Below, piece after piece: positions 1 to 12,021 of a DNA stretch of 64,000 nt. Position 1 is the stretch's first letter; every line of letters begins with the position of its first letter. Below the pieces are notes generated by a model, which was given only the letters and a program-made list of their open reading frames with translations, did no database searches and was not told the DNA's origin. Location of the stretch: the NCBI GenBank assembly GCA_022376515.1, contig WTXI01000028.1, positions 62,001 through 126,000 of the forward strand. Direction: 5' to 3'. The position numbers and the translations under genes were made by a program. This DNA comes from Lactifluus volemus. Its lineage: Eukaryota; Basidiomycota; Agaricomycetes; Russulales; Russulaceae.

Positions 1-1325
1 CATGCGGATACAGCGTGTTGTTTGCCTCATGGCATGGATGTGTCGTGTAATCAGTCACGGTGACCGAATCGCTCAATCGTCACGGATCACACTTTCCTCG
101 CTCAATCTCAACGTCACCGCTGCCATCGCTGACGTCGTCCGTTTCAAAAGTACAGTCATAGTGCGCCACGTACATGCTGCAGGCTATCACATCCTTTGTA
201 CAGGTCGACTCGCGCAAACATGGACAGTATGGTTGGTTCGCGCCGATGGTGCGTATCTCCTTCAAAGAGTGTAAATTGGGTCGTCGGTGCGTTTCCTTAC
301 TTTACTCTACATGTTACTTGCATCTTCACCCCTCACCTTTCCCGCTTCTGGCCATCGTTTTTACGCATTTGATATAGATGTGATTGGTACCAACCAAGAG
401 TCAAACTGTCACACATTACATACAGAACAATGTCGGACCCGATACGCCTACAAATTCCCGACTTATCCGTGAGCCATCGCGTGCGCCGTGCGTCAGTGTC
501 TTCGTGACGTCCTCTCCCGCTCTGAGCAGCCATCTCTGCCGACGCCGCCGTCGATCATGACCCATCTGCATCCTCACTCGCCTCCTCCGCGCGTGAATAC
601 TCAATCCCAGTTGTATACTCATCCGAGGTACCCAGCGACGACGTTACGTTGCTCCCGTTGGCTGACTCTGAGCCTGCCATGGCGCTCGGTGAATGAACTG
701 GCGCCTCTATGCGACCTTCGTGTACGCATCTTGTCCATGCTCGGCCCCGCTCCCGGCACTATTCGGTCTACATATCGCAACTTGTGTGCTGTGTGAGCTC
801 ACAGGCCGACCGACCGACCCTTGCCCGTCTGCCATCGCAAGACGCCTTGTGAACGGATGTGGAAGCACTCTTTTGCATCGCAGGTTAACAAATCAAGTAC
901 GCATGCCTTTCTCCTCCTTTCGGAGCGCTCCCCCTGCTGACAGAGTATATAGATCGCTCCCGCTGACGACGGTCGAGATTGTGTTGCTCTATGACGATTT
1001 TGCGCTTGGGCGATCGATTGTGCGGCCGCACGCTGTGCGCGTGCGGCCCGCGCTGGTGCCCTAGGACCCCCGTGCGGCCCTCAGCATCAAAACTTGCGTC
1101 GTTGGGGAGATGAAGGAAGTATCGTGCGCGATGTCGCACGTCTTTTCCATGCCTGATGAGGCTGCCGTGCATGACGAAATTTTGGGCCTCAACCGAGCGC
1201 AGGGCTACGTCGATGCGCTTGGAGAGCCGATCGATCCTGCTCGGTTCGACAACGGGATCGTTATCTGGAGCTCCGAGGAGGTGTGGGGCGTCGAGGCTGC
1301 TCGTGTCGCGCAGGCATTACATTAA
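1..1325 (+). pseudogene. TCD (tRNA t6A dehydratase, ThiF/E1-like) pseudogene 1, cut by window edge
   Basis: Degenerate copy of the repeated plus-strand gene of this array. The family is identified from the best-preserved copies (about 5.5 and 17.2 kb), which carry the E1-like core DPTRI.IADLS followed by DPLARAVRKRLR, typical of tRNA threonylcarbamoyladenosine dehydratase. Here the segment LSSLNLNVTAAIADV is readable at 98-145, the VRILSMLGPAPG part at about 723-765, and the C-terminal exon GEIKEVSCAMSHVFSMPDEA at about 1107-1170. These pieces lie in different frames, the SSMGAG segment is deleted, and the ORF stops early at 1325 compared with other copies. The 5' part with the ATP-binding glycine loop is outside the window or absent. 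Non-functional by inference. Confidence 0.7.
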
Positions 1326-1892
1326 TACGTTACAAGTTTTGAATGCCTACGCATTATATACATGTGAGCCAATAGTAGTAGCAAGCGTCCAAAGCATGGA
1401 TCAAAGGGTGCAACTAAGAGCGGATACTCTTCCACACTCTGGGAATAGTGGTTCAGGTCACATGTGAAGAGTGCTGGGATAGGAGATGAACCGCTGAGCA
1501 TAGACTTGCAGTTGCATCTTGTCTGGGAGACCGTGAGATGGACATCATTGAGGACGCCGGGAAGTTTAGGTAGTTCTGATTGATTAGGTTCGGCATATGG
1601 GAGACCTATATTCGAAATCATTGGAAATGCTATTTTGGCGATAAGATGGAACTAGACGTACGTTGACGTAACACGAGTAGATATAAAACTTGGATGTTAC
1701 AGTCGCACCAATTATGACGAGACGGGATCGAAATAGACAAGGTGGGAGATAAACTGAAATGAGAGGAAGTGCGATGAGCGCTACGTAGGATACGGCGGCA
1801 AGTGTCGGTCAGATGTATGTCCGGGAGACGCTCCAGAGAAGTCTGGCTCGCTTGGGTGGGCAGACTGAGTACCGATTGAGTTGTGCTATTCT

Positions 1893-3417
1893 CTAACTCC
1901 AGCCAAATGGCTCGCTCCAGCCACGGTATGGCAGAAGGTGGACAGTGACATTGTGATCGGAGTTCTGACCAGCAGCGATGAGTAGCTCTGTGGCCCGCTC
2001 CTGGGGATCATCTCTCCAACCCCTGTCAGTAAGGTAGAGATTTTGAAGTTCAGGTAACACATCTTTCACGCCTTCCCCAGTGTGTCCTAGCAGCAAGGAT
2101 AGGATGAACGATACGATGAACGGCTGTATGTCGCTAGACAAACGCAGGGTCCGAACAGGAGCAAATAGGCGAAACAGGACCAGCCAGTTAGAATGGTCCC
2201 TCAGGTCCTCTAAATTGTGCAACCTCGAAAAGGAATCGTCGCTCCCGATGTCGAGCTCCGTAACACTGGGAAGTAGAGGGGACAGGGTGCACATCTGTGC
2301 AAAAGATTCGGCTTGGTGCTGGTCGAAACCTAGCTTGAGTGTTTTGGGAGAATATGTCTCCTCTGACTGATAAAGTCCGATGATAGAAAAGCTACTAAAC
2401 GTTACCTCGGCACGATGGAAGGGTCCGAGGAGGAGTGAGTGGGAGATGGCTTGTGAGATGTCAAACGCGTGCGGCTTATACTCGTACATGATCGAGAGAG
2501 TTTCGAGTTGAGGAACGTCGATTCGAGCCAGGAGGTCCTCCAAGTACTTGTAGACACCACGAAACTTGAACTCGGTAAGAGCTGGGAGGACGGCGCGTGT
2601 AGGCGGGGGTGCAAGTCGGATCTCTTCGTAGGGATGATCGAACCAGATATAGAGGCACGTGAGCTTGGTCAGGGCGGAGAGGACTGTGACCATTGCCTCA
2701 GGTGGAATATAACCAAGATTGGGTATATCTTGAAGGTAGAGCTCGGAAAGGTCATTGCAGGACAAAAGAAACTGAGGTAAGGTCGGAAATGGAACGCTAT
2801 GGATATAGAGTGATCGTAGACTTGGGGCGGATCCACCTAAGAGCGTCGCCGGTACTGGTCCCGACCAGCTACGCAATCCAAGGCGAAGGCATGTTAGTGC
2901 AGGGAATGGCATCTGCATCTCAGTCACTCTGGCCAATTTCTCCCATTCTGAGGACGATAGCTCGAAACTCAGTTCGCATATGCGGTCACGGTGCTCAAGA
3001 GCAGCGATCAGGTTACCCCGAACATTGGAACAGCATATTTCGATGGGAAAGGGCGGCCAGTCATCCAGCATTTCCCTCAAAGAAGGACTGTGACGATCTG
3101 AGTAGTAAAGGCGTAGGTCGAGACGGAGTGGGGATGAAAACACAACGTATCTCCATCTTTGGCATACGTGCACCAGGTTACGCCACATCGGTGGCCACGG
3201 CCCCGGCCATGGATAGGCGCATTCCAAGGCAATCACTCGGCAGAAGTCGAAAATTGTTAAAAGGGTTTCATCGGGGAGCGCTTGGATTGGAGAAATCTGG
3301 CCTAGAACACACAAGTGAGTGATCATCGGACGGGCCACGGACAAGAGACATGCGATTCCTCAGGCTTTCGCTGGTGTTCAACATACCTTCCTGTATCGTA
3401 GGTCCCAGAATGGCCAT
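1893..3417 (-). CDS. F-box protein, class B, copy 1
   Basis: Two exons: 3354-3417 and 1893-3301, 490 residues. The small first exon encodes MAILGPTIQEGMLNTSESLR and is conserved in all class B copies. Intron 3302-3353 (52 nt) is phase 1 and ends TTCTAG; its donor here is GC (GCATGT), while the other B copies have GT. The protein has an N-terminal F-box (LPDETLLTIFDFC, then LVHVCQRWRYVVFSSPLRL) and a long C-terminal substrate-recognition-like region without obvious canonical LRRs. F-box proteins recruit targets to SCF ubiquitin ligases; the target is unknown. No stop or frameshift is seen. It converges with the TCD pseudogene on its left. Expression depends on whether the GC donor is used. Confidence 0.82.
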
Positions 3418-3671
3418 ATATCTGATCGGTGGAACTCCAGAGGTTCTGGATGGTGAGAGATGCTAACACTGTTCTTAAGGGAAAGGCGCTGATGAGCGCT
3501 GAGCGTTGGTTGGAGGTTAGCTTTCGTACGCGGCGTCAGTCACGATTTCATTCTCCGCTATTCGCCCAGACAAGCGGCGGCTCCATGGGTGATCGATGGC
3601 AGTTGGACCTCAAAGCACGAGTATGATACATACACGCTATCAATGGTATTGGCTTTAGAACTACTACATAA

Positions 3672-4650
3672 TGTACATCACCTGAGTGATTGACCTGCTC
3701 TTCGATGCCGAGCTCGACACGGAAAACAGTCCAGATCCAAAGGCGTTATTTGGACAAGAACATGTACAGGTCGAGCACGAACCCACAGAATAGAAGTCAA
3801 CAACGTTGACCCGCTGTCCATCGAAAAGAGATGACGATGACGTGGAAAGAGAAACAAAGAGTTTTGAAGACGGACTTGTACGAACCAAACATCTCTTGTA
3901 TCCATAGTCCTGCGAGTACAGCGCCCGCATTCACGACGATGTGCACCGAGGCAATTTATGTCACGGTCATCCGTAGCTTTGGCGACGTGAGTCGTGACGG
4001 CGAAGTAGGGTAAGTCGTCCGGACTCCGGGGGCATAGGCAGCTCGCATGCTGCCGCCCGGACCTTAGGCGCTCGTGGCGCACCTTGGCAATGAGGCCACC
4101 AATGGTCCGTCTGGCATATCCTGGTTGAAATAGCGGTACGGGTCTCGCCCTATATTGTCGTTGTTGTGCCATGACGAAGTTTTCAGTGGGAGAAGGGGGG
4201 TGAGACGCGGTTGGGATTTACATGGGCTGGATGGGACTTTTAGATAACTTACGAACGACGTGCTCAGTGCCGCCGTGTACATCTATGTCAGCCCGCGGGA
4301 GGTAATGTTGCATCCGTCTCGCGGGAGGATGCCTACTTATTCGCAGGAGCACCAGAAGGGAGGGAGCACGTGAGAGGAAGAGAGTGGCTTTGCTTGGGTA
4401 AAGGGGAATCGACGAACAGTGAGTGGCCATCGCGTTTAGTGCGGGACATGAGTAGCACTGTTCAAGTTATCAGAGTCGTGGAGGGATATACTGTACTCTG
4501 GCCAGATGCGACCCTCTCATACCTGCCCCTAGGGTTATCACCACCTTTACCGACCTTGTGGTTGAGAGTTAGCGTGATGATGGGTGTGAGAGAAGAACTT
4601 GAAGACGAAAGAGTATATGGCGGAGAGCTTACTGTATGCTGTACCGTCAG
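3672..4650 (-). pseudogene. Heme-thiolate peroxidase pseudogene (psiHTP 1)
   Basis: Minus-strand relic of the intact peroxidase gene at 57400-58626. Recognisable pieces are MDSGSTLLTSI (last exon, frameshifted afterwards into RARPVHVLVQ instead of the VPDLYTFLSE reading), a SRSPDDLPYFAVTTHVAKAT-like segment, the DIDVH segment with GGTEH replacing the NGIEHD catalytic motif, and SCPALN-upstream remnants around 4380-4640. The part between the cysteine exon and DIDVH, with the VRATYNFSPSF and VPRYIAHLLNRSY segments, is deleted. Its 3' end lies only about 250 nt from the F-box B start, an arrangement repeated at 15.5 and 31.0 kb. Confidence 0.75.
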
Positions 4651-4982
4651 ACGGGAGATTTCTGTGGACCAACTGTACAACGTGCGTCACCGTGTGCGCT
4701 TACCACGGGTTCAACCGAACTGATCCACTGGAGAGCCTCGACGTCCTCTAACAAACTGCTACCACGTTTTTCGTCGGAGGAAACGGTATTAAAGAACGTA
4801 GTTTGGGGAGATACGTCGGCTTTGACTACCATTCCACTATGGTTGTCCTTGGAAAGGCGGAGATGAACGATGATGAGGATGAGGACGCACTGAAGCGCCT
4901 GCAACAAGTTGTAGAATCGAGAGTAGGAGCGTAAGGTATCATAGCCAAGGTCGTAAAACTGAATGTAATTTCTCGTTCTCAG

Positions 4983-6543
4983 CTGGAGCAAAAAAGCGTC
5001 GTGCCGACATTGCCAACGAAATCAACCGGGCCGTAGCCTCGCGGACATCTGTTTGTATCCATCTCCATCATCCCTACTCCAAGTCGCGTCTGGTTCAGAA
5101 TACTCAGAAGAGCTCGTGTGCAAGCAACCCGCTCAAAACTATGCTGAGGAGGGCGTCGCTCGCGCGGCTGCGGAGGCGGAGGCAGTTGAGTGGCGGTTAT
5201 GCTGGCCCGTTCCGGCGTCGCCCTTCGGCATCTCATCGACGTTGACTATGTCACCCTTTCCTCCTCAATCTTCACGCTACAGCCGCCCTCGTTGACATCG
5301 GGACGCCGAAAGTACAGTTCGTCGCACGCGCGCTGCATTCTACCGCATCGTCTGTGCAGGTCGATCCACGTGTGGAGTTGTGGAGAGGGGGTGCAGACGG
5401 TGCGGAGCTCCTTCAGAATGCGTCTGTACGTGGGGTTTAACTTACTTTTTTTTTTATCCTGGTAAACTTTTTTTTTTTCATTCCTGCTGGCCATAACTTA
5501 GATGCGATCGATAATATTGCAAAAGTTGAGCTGCTCGCGTATTGCGTACAGAACAATATCAAGGCATTTTCTTCCAAACAAATCGCCGACCTATCCGCGG
5601 CCCATCATGATCCCCTCGCGCGCGCCGTGCGCAAGCGTCTCCGCGCCGTCCTCTCCCGCTCTGAGCGGCCATCTCCGCCGACGCCGCCGTCATACCCTCC
5701 CTCCACTGACGCCGACGATGACCCCATCTACAAACTCACCCTCCCACCTGCCTCCTCCGCGCGCGAATACTCAATCCTGGTGGTATTCTCATCCGAGGTA
5801 CCCAGCAACGACGTGACGTTGCTCCCGCTGGCCAACTCTGAGCTCGCGCATGGGCGCCGTGAACGAGCTGGCGCCTCTGCGCGACTTTGCGTACGCATCT
5901 TGCCCGTGCTAGGTCCGCTCCCGGCAATATTCGGTCTACACATCGTGACCTATGTGCTATGTGAGCTCGCGGGTCGGCCGCTCGAACGACCCTTGCCCGT
6001 GCGCCATCGTAAGAAGCTCTACGAACGGATGTCGAAGGACCTGTTGCATCGCAGATGAACAGATAAAGTACGCACACCTCTCTCCTCCTTTCGGAGTATG
6101 CGCTCCCCCTGCTAACCGAGTCCCATTATATAGTTCGCTCCTGCTGATGACGGTGGATATTGCATTGCTCTGTGACGATTTTGCGCTTGGGCGATGGATC
6201 GTGCCGCCGCACTCTGTGTGCGTGCGGCCTGTGCCGGTGCGCTGGGACCCCCGTGTGCCTCTCAGCCTCGAAAATTGCGTCATGGGGGAGATCAAGGAGG
6301 CATCGCGCGTGATGTCGCGCGTCTTTGCCATGCCTGATGCGGATGCTATGTACGAGGATCCCCTGGGTCCCAACCGAGCGCATGGCTACGTCGATACGCT
6401 TTGGAGAGCCGATCGATCCCGCTCGGTTCAAGAATGGGGTCGTTATCTGGAGTTAAGAGGAGGTGTGGGGCGTCGAGGCTGCTCGTGTCCCGCAGTTTCG
6501 TATTGCGCAGACACGGCGGTTTCGTGAGTGGGCACTGCAGTAA
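4983..6543 (+). pseudogene. TCD pseudogene 2
   Basis: One of the two most complete TCD copies. After a probable intron end (TTCTCAG at 4976-4982) come RRADIANEINRAVASRTS-like sequence, EYSEELVCKQ, the glycine-rich ATP loop, VTLSS, the IADLSAAHHDPLARAVRKRL segment (about 5580-5640), the VPSNDVTLLPLANSELA segment and the C-terminal exon ending EWALQ-like with TAA at 6541-6543. In the loop the expected TGG (as in the 16.9-kb copy, GSW) is TGA at about 5193, an in-frame stop. A base is also missing after VTLSS. The family installs the cyclic form of t6A in tRNA; in fungi the proteins sit at the mitochondrial outer membrane. This copy cannot encode it. Confidence 0.8.
5449..5480. repeat. Poly-T tracts in TCD intron
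   Basis: Two T-runs (about 10 each) separated by a short spacer lie in the intron before the GATGCGATCGATAAT exon of TCD copy 2. The paralogue at 17164-17175 has one run. It could be slippage in a polypyrimidine tract; no target-site duplication is seen. Confidence 0.6.
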
Positions 6544-6815
6544 TATGTTACATTTTTGGATGTCTATGTCCTTCCATGCATTATATATCAGCTTATGATA
6601 AACGTGGGGCACAATGTCAGTTTCCACCAGAACGTGTTATCTTTGGGGCCACCAAAATCTATCCTACCTGTGCAGTGCGGCTGCACGGGTTTTAATCCAT
6701 TGCAATACTTTATAACATCTGCATGGTAACCGCATCAATCATATCATATTACATTGACTGTGCCCGTCGTACAATGGCCGTAATTAGGGGTTATAGATAC
6801 TCAGACGTGCTCTCC
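6544..6815. other. Convergent intergenic region TCD 2 / F-box A copy 2
   Basis: No gene is seen. This short 3' flank is nearly identical to 18247-18521, which supports a segmental duplication covering genes and spacers alike rather than independent gene duplications. Confidence 0.7.
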
Positions 6816-8304
6816 TCAGCGGTAGATATTAACAGGGTAATTGCAACGATGACGTGCGATTATGAATGGCTCGATGTCTGGCTGCTCTGATCCAGATTCC
6901 CTATACTTTTCTAGGTAAAGACTGTCCAATGCAGGTAACACCTCCATGGACGATTCCTCTCCGAGCCCTCGCAGCGCTGATACAACGTGTGACACCATAG
7001 CCTGAGATATACTGAGGGTGTGGACAGCAGTGAATGGGTGGAAGAGTTCCAGCCATTGTGTCGCGTCCATTACATCTTCATCTTCCAAAGTCAATGGAGA
7101 TATGACTTGAATCGCGTTGATGGTGAGAATTTCAATACTGGACATGACGAACGACTCGGAAAGTTGGTTGCATAGTTGCGTTAGAGACGAGACTTGCCAA
7201 TCTACCCCTCTGCATGAGATTTTGAATGTAAGCCAATCGATCAAGGAAGTTCGTCTCGTTGATGAAAGGGCCATCGTGATGTGGGGTGTATCACTGTGTA
7301 TCCTCGCTGTATCGAATGACATATGTTTTTGTGTATGACCGATGAACCGAAGGAGTTGTTGGATGCGAAAGACCAGCTGATTGAAGAATGCTATTTGCAT
7401 GGTGTGGAGTAGGGGGGCATCGGTTCGAGCCATGAGGTCCTCCAAGTACTCGCTGACACCTTGGAAGCTAAAATTGGTGAGAGCAGGGAGGACAGCACGT
7501 GTGAGCGGAGGTGGACGTCGGTTGGTTGGATCAGGACGAGAAGCCGGGGATTCGAAACCGATGGAAAGGTTGGTGAGGCTGGTCAACGCAGAGACGCACG
7601 TAGCCATTGTCTCGGGAGAAATGTAACCACTATGCGGTATCTGCCAAAGGTGGAGACTGACAAGGTCATTGGATGACAAAAGAAGTCGAGGTAATGTTGG
7701 AAATGAAATTCCTGTCAAATTGAGTGATTGTAGACGTGGGGCAGATCCACCTAAGAACGTATTGGGAAGCGCTGACAGAGTCGTGCCATACATTTCAAGA
7801 CAAAGAGATTCCATTGCCGGAAATGGCTCCTGCATCACTGCGACCAAACCCTCCAGTGGGATGTTTATCCCACTGAGCCGAATTCTGTGTACACGGTTAG
7901 GGTGCTCGAGTGCAGCAATTATGTTATCCTCAGCTTGATGATCAACAAATTCGAACTCTATTTCGATAGGCAAGGGGGGCCAGACATTCAGCGTCTTCCT
8001 CACAGGAGTCCTGTCTCTGCAGAGAAGGCGCAGATTGAGTCGAAGTGGGGATGCAAAGACGATGTATCGCCATCTTTGGCATACATGCACTAGCCTGGAC
8101 CATGCGACCACTCGATAGTCCACAGGACCGGCCTGAGGTATGCAGAATTCGAAGATGTCTAGGAGGACATCATCTGGAAGCGAACAGATTGTAGCTCGGA
8201 ATGAAATTCGACCTCCATTATACAATAAGACATCATTGTGAGTGTAGCCGATATCACGTACCTCGTCCTCGAATCACACTTGATCCCTTCTGGGAACATA
8301 CTAT
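6816..8304 (-). CDS. F-box protein, class A, copy 2 (start codon apparently lost)
   Basis: Exon 2 is 6816-8212. By comparison with the other class A copies, exon 1 is 8262-8304 and the phase 1 intron is 8213-8261 (donor GTACGT, acceptor GGAG where siblings have GCAG or GTAG). At the position of the start ATG of the siblings this copy reads ATA (minus strand, 8304-8302); otherwise the frame stays open, and I found no upstream in-frame ATG. The long exon has the F-box LPDDVLLDIFEFCIP and LVHVCQRWRYIVFASPLRL, and a complete C-terminus ending FIIARHRCNYPVNIYR. It may use a near-cognate start or may be a young pseudogene. Divergent neighbour: TCD 3. Confidence 0.65.
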
Positions 8305-8588
8305 GTGCTCTCCTATGTTGTGAATTTCGGAAGGAGAAGTGTTGGAGGGTGAGTGATTGGGGATATCCGAGTCAGTGTTCCTTGACCGGGAACTCGACAA
8401 TACATGGCTGATGAGCTTTCGAGCAAGCCTGATTAGAGTATAAAGTCAGGTTGTTTGGAATAGGCCCAGTGAGAGGTCTTTTGACGTACTTGAGAGGGTT
8501 CATCGAAGCGTACGGTGACAGTGAGAAGAGAAGTTGACAGAGAGGCTGTGTTCAACCACGTGTTTCGTTTGCCCGGGGTGCCAACCTG
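8305..8588. promoter_or_regulatory. Conserved divergent promoter-like region between F-box A and TCD
   Basis: The same roughly 300-bp block separates the start of each class A F-box gene (minus) from the TCD copy to its right (plus). Conserved in all five versions are a TATAAAG or TATAAGG box on the plus strand (8439-8445, 11821-11827, 20124-20130, 23387-23393, 26504-26510) and, about 35-45 nt further on, GGTCTTTTGACGTAC. The position fits a shared bidirectional promoter, or simply a duplicated spacer. Functional use is inference. Confidence 0.45.
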
Positions 8589-9933
8589 ATTGGGCATGTC
8601 TGTAGTATCGGGACGGAGGATTTCTGCTTTTTACGGTATAGGATCTCTCCATCGTGCGATCACACTTTCATCGCTCAATTGCAACGTCACCGCTGCCATC
8701 GCAGACGTCGGCCATATCAAAGGTACAACCACGGTGGCTCCGGGATGGAACGGATCTCCTTCAAAGAGTGCAAATTGGGGTCGTCGGTACGTGGCCTTCT
8801 TGTCTCCGAGTCCACGTGTTTTTCATCACCACCTTTCCCGCTGCTGGCCATCTTTGATATTTATGTGATCGGTACCAAGCAAAAGTCAAGCTGCTCACCT
8901 ATTGCATACAGAACAACATCAGGCTTTTCCTCCATGGGTGCTGGCACAAAGTCGGACCCGACGCGCATCGAAATTGCTGGCCTATCTGCGACACCCATAT
9001 GACCCACTCATGCGCGCCGTGCGCCAACGTCTCCGCGCCGTCCTCTCCCCCTCTGAGCGGTCATCTCCGCGGATGCTGACGCCGACGATGACCCATCTGC
9101 ACCCTCACCCGCCTCCTCCGCGCGCGAATACTCAATCCCAGCGATATACTCATCCGAGACTCCCAGCGATGATGTGACGTCGCTCCCGTTGGCCAATTCT
9201 GAGCTCGCTGGGCTCCGTGGACGAACTAGCGCTTCTGCACGACTTTCGCGTACGCATCTTGCCCGTGCTTGGTCTGCTCTCGGTGCTCTTCGGTCTGCAC
9301 ATCGCGACCTATGTGTCGTGTGAGCTTGCAGGCCGACCGATCAAACCACCGTCTGTGCGCCATCGTAAGAGGTTCCATGAATGGATGTGGAAGGACCTGT
9401 TGTATCGCATCGGGGGCAAACAGATCAAGTACGCATGCCTTTCTCTTTCTTTCGGGGTGCGTGCTCTCCCCACTAACCCGATCCCCCGTTTTAGTTGTTG
9501 CTCCCGCTGGCGACGGCCGACATTGCGTTTCTCAATGATGTTTTTCACTCGGGGGTCGATCGTGCCGCCCCACGCAGCATGCGTGTGGCCCGCTCTAATG
9601 CGCTGGGATCCCCGTTCGCCTCTCAGCCTCGAACATTGCGTCGTGGGGGAGATTAAGGAGGTAGCGCGATGTCGCGCGTCTTTTCCAGGCCTGAAGAGGG
9701 ATGCGAAGCGGTTCTGGGTGTCACCCTGCCACGGGGCTACGTCGACAAACTTGGAGAGCCGATCTATCCCGCTCGGTTCGACACCGGGATCGTTATCAGC
9801 AGCTGTGTGGGGAATCGAGGCTCGTGTTGCGCAGGCACGGCGATTTGGCGAGTGGGAATTCCATGAATACGTTACAGGTTTTGAATGCCTACCGTTTTCT
9901 GCGCATTACAATGCCACCCGAGCCAGCTTATGA
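8589..9933 (+). pseudogene. TCD pseudogene 3
   Basis: A 5'-truncated copy. It starts in the segment ITLSSLNCNVTAAIADVGHIK (about 8664-8724), so the ATP-binding glycine loop and everything before it are missing. SSMGAG-like sequence survives as SMGAGTKSDPTRIEIAGLS at about 8930-8987. The exon DFRVRILPVLGLLSVLFGLH is intact at about 9240-9300, and the last exon (GEIKEVARCRASFPG) is frameshifted. The usual stop after EWALQ is replaced by readthrough to 9933. Confidence 0.75.
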
Positions 9934-10224
9934 TTAAACGTAAGGCAACCTGTATAGTATCTACGGGTTGTCCCTCGGCCCAATCAAATCTGTCCTGCTT
10001 GTCCAGCATCCATGCGGCTACATACATCTTAATCCATTATTTCTCATTGACTGACTATAAAATCTACCTCGGATATTGGCATCAATCATATCATATTAGA
10101 TCGAGGGCGTGTCGATGAAGAAGAGTTGGATATATACAGGGAAAGCATAGCGGGACAACAGGAGTAACATGAATCAACGGGGTGTAACTAGGAGTGGGAG
10201 GGATTGTAGAGAACATAGAGCTTC

Positions 10225-11686
10225 CTACTGCTGCCACTTTAACCCTCCGAGGACAACAGGGTGATCAGAATGCTGACGTGCGATGATGAACGGCCAGTTG
10301 TAGCGCTGAGATGGCTGATACCCTGATAGTTGAAGCTCCTCCAATGCGGGCAACACCTGCGTGGCCAATTCCCCACTGAGTCCTCGTAGCGCTGGCACGA
10401 TGAGTGACTCGATATCGTGAGATAGTATCCGCAGGGTCTGAACAGCAGTAAATGGCTGGAGGAGTTCTAGCCATTGTGTATCGTCCATATCAACTTGCCG
10501 AATCGACCCGCTGTTATCGATGTTGAGCTGATCAATACTAGAGAGGATGAACGAAAGTTGGTTGCATATTTGTGCCATGGATGAGACTTGCCAATCTACT
10601 GCTCTACAACAGATGGTGAATGAAAGGGTCTTGTGCGTTGCGCTAAAAAACATCCGGACGTTGTTATTGTTACCGTGAATGCTTATGTTGGCACTATTGT
10701 ATGGCATTGTAAGCGCTGGTGAATGACCGATGAACCGAGGGAGTTGCTGGATACTAAAGACCAGCTGATTGAAGAATCTTATTCGCACAGCGCGGAGTAG
10801 AGGGGCATAGATTTGGGCCACGAGGTCCTCCAAGTACCCACTGACACCTTGAAAGACAAAATTGGTGAGAGCGGGGAGGACAGCACGTGTCAGCGGAGGT
10901 GGATGTCGGGTTATTGGATCAGGACGAGAAGTCGGGGATATGAAACAGATGGAAAGCTCCGTGAGGCTGATCAAGGCAGAGACACACGTAGCCATTGCCT
11001 CGGGTGAAATGTAACCATTCTGCGGTATCCGGTCAAGGTGGAGATGGACAAGGTCATTGGAAGACAAAAGAAGTCGAGGTAATGTCGGAAATGGAATTCC
11101 TGTCAAATGGAGTGATCGTAGACGTGGGGCGGATCCACCTAAGAACGTATTGGGAAGCACCAGCACATTCCCTATACTAAGAGAAAGAGATTCCAGTCCC
11201 GGAAATGGCTCCTGCATCACTGTGACCAAACGCTCCAGTGGAATCGTCCATCCATTGAATTCAATGCTGCGTACACGGTTGGGGCACTCGAGTGCAGCGA
11301 TTATGTTATCCTCATCTTGAAGATCACCATCGTAGATAACGATTTGGATAGGCAAGGGGGGCCAGATATCCAGCATCTCTCTCACAGGAGTCCTGTCTCT
11401 GCAGAGAAGGCAGAGATCGAGACGAAGTGGGGATGCAAATACGATGTATCGCCATCTTTGGCATACATGCACTAACTTGGGCCATGCCTTCGCTCGGCGC
11501 TCCACAGGATCATGTAGGCAGAATTCGAAGATGTCTAGGAGCACTTCATCTGGAAGTGAACAGATTGTAACACGGGGTGAAATTCGACCTGCATCATACA
11601 ATAAGACATCGTTGTGACTCTTGTGAGTGTAACCGATATCACGTACATAGTCGTCGAATCCACCTTGATCCCTTGGACCATCCCAT
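10225..11686 (-). CDS. F-box protein, class A, copy 3
   Basis: Exons 11647-11686 and 10225-11588, 467 residues. The 58-nt phase 1 intron (11589-11646) runs GTACGT...GCAG. The first exon reads MGWSKGSRWIRRL and the join adds C, then RISPRVTICSLPDEVLLDIF. The F-box spans about residues 20-65 (LPDEVLLDIFEFCLHD, LVHVCQRWRYIVFASPLRL). The rest resembles the other class A proteins, with conserved PFPTLPRLLLSSNDLV and GYISPEAMATCVSALI blocks. No internal stop. Probable SCF substrate receptor of unknown target. An 8-residue-longer intron than siblings results from a small duplication (CACAAGAGTCAC). Confidence 0.85.
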
Positions 11687-12021
11687 GCGCTTTCCTATCT
11701 TGTGAATTTTAGAAGGAGAAGTGTTGAAGGGTGAGTAAGGGGGGATGTCATTGCTCCTTGATTGGGAGCTTGACGATACATCGCTGATGAGCTTGCGAGT
11801 GCGCCTGATTGGGGTACCAGTATAAGGTCAGGTACTTTTGATATAGGTAAAGATGTCTTTTGACGTACTGGAGAGGGTTCATCGAAAAGTGCGGTGACAA
11901 ATGAGAAGAGAAGTAATGAAAAGTAGTTATATTGTTGATAACCAGGGCTGTGTTTTCAACGACATGCGGATACAGGAATTGTTTGCGTCGTAGATGCGTC
12001 GTGTAATCGGGGCCATGCTGA

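Noticed and set aside
1397..1450. Recurring GGATCAAAGGGTGCAACTAA module as a separate mobile element
   Set aside because: It always travels with the 3' side of class B genes (also 13403 and 28465), so it is part of the duplicated block.
2080..3322. Plus-strand ORFs of 96-209 codons antisense to F-box copy 1 (for example 2693-3322)
   Set aside because: They mirror the F-box coding strand, recur antisense to every class B copy with varying ends, and show no family resemblance.
9217..9933. 238-codon plus ORF as a gene
   Set aside because: It runs through an intron of TCD copy 3 and changes to the wrong frame afterwards; a pseudogene by comparison.
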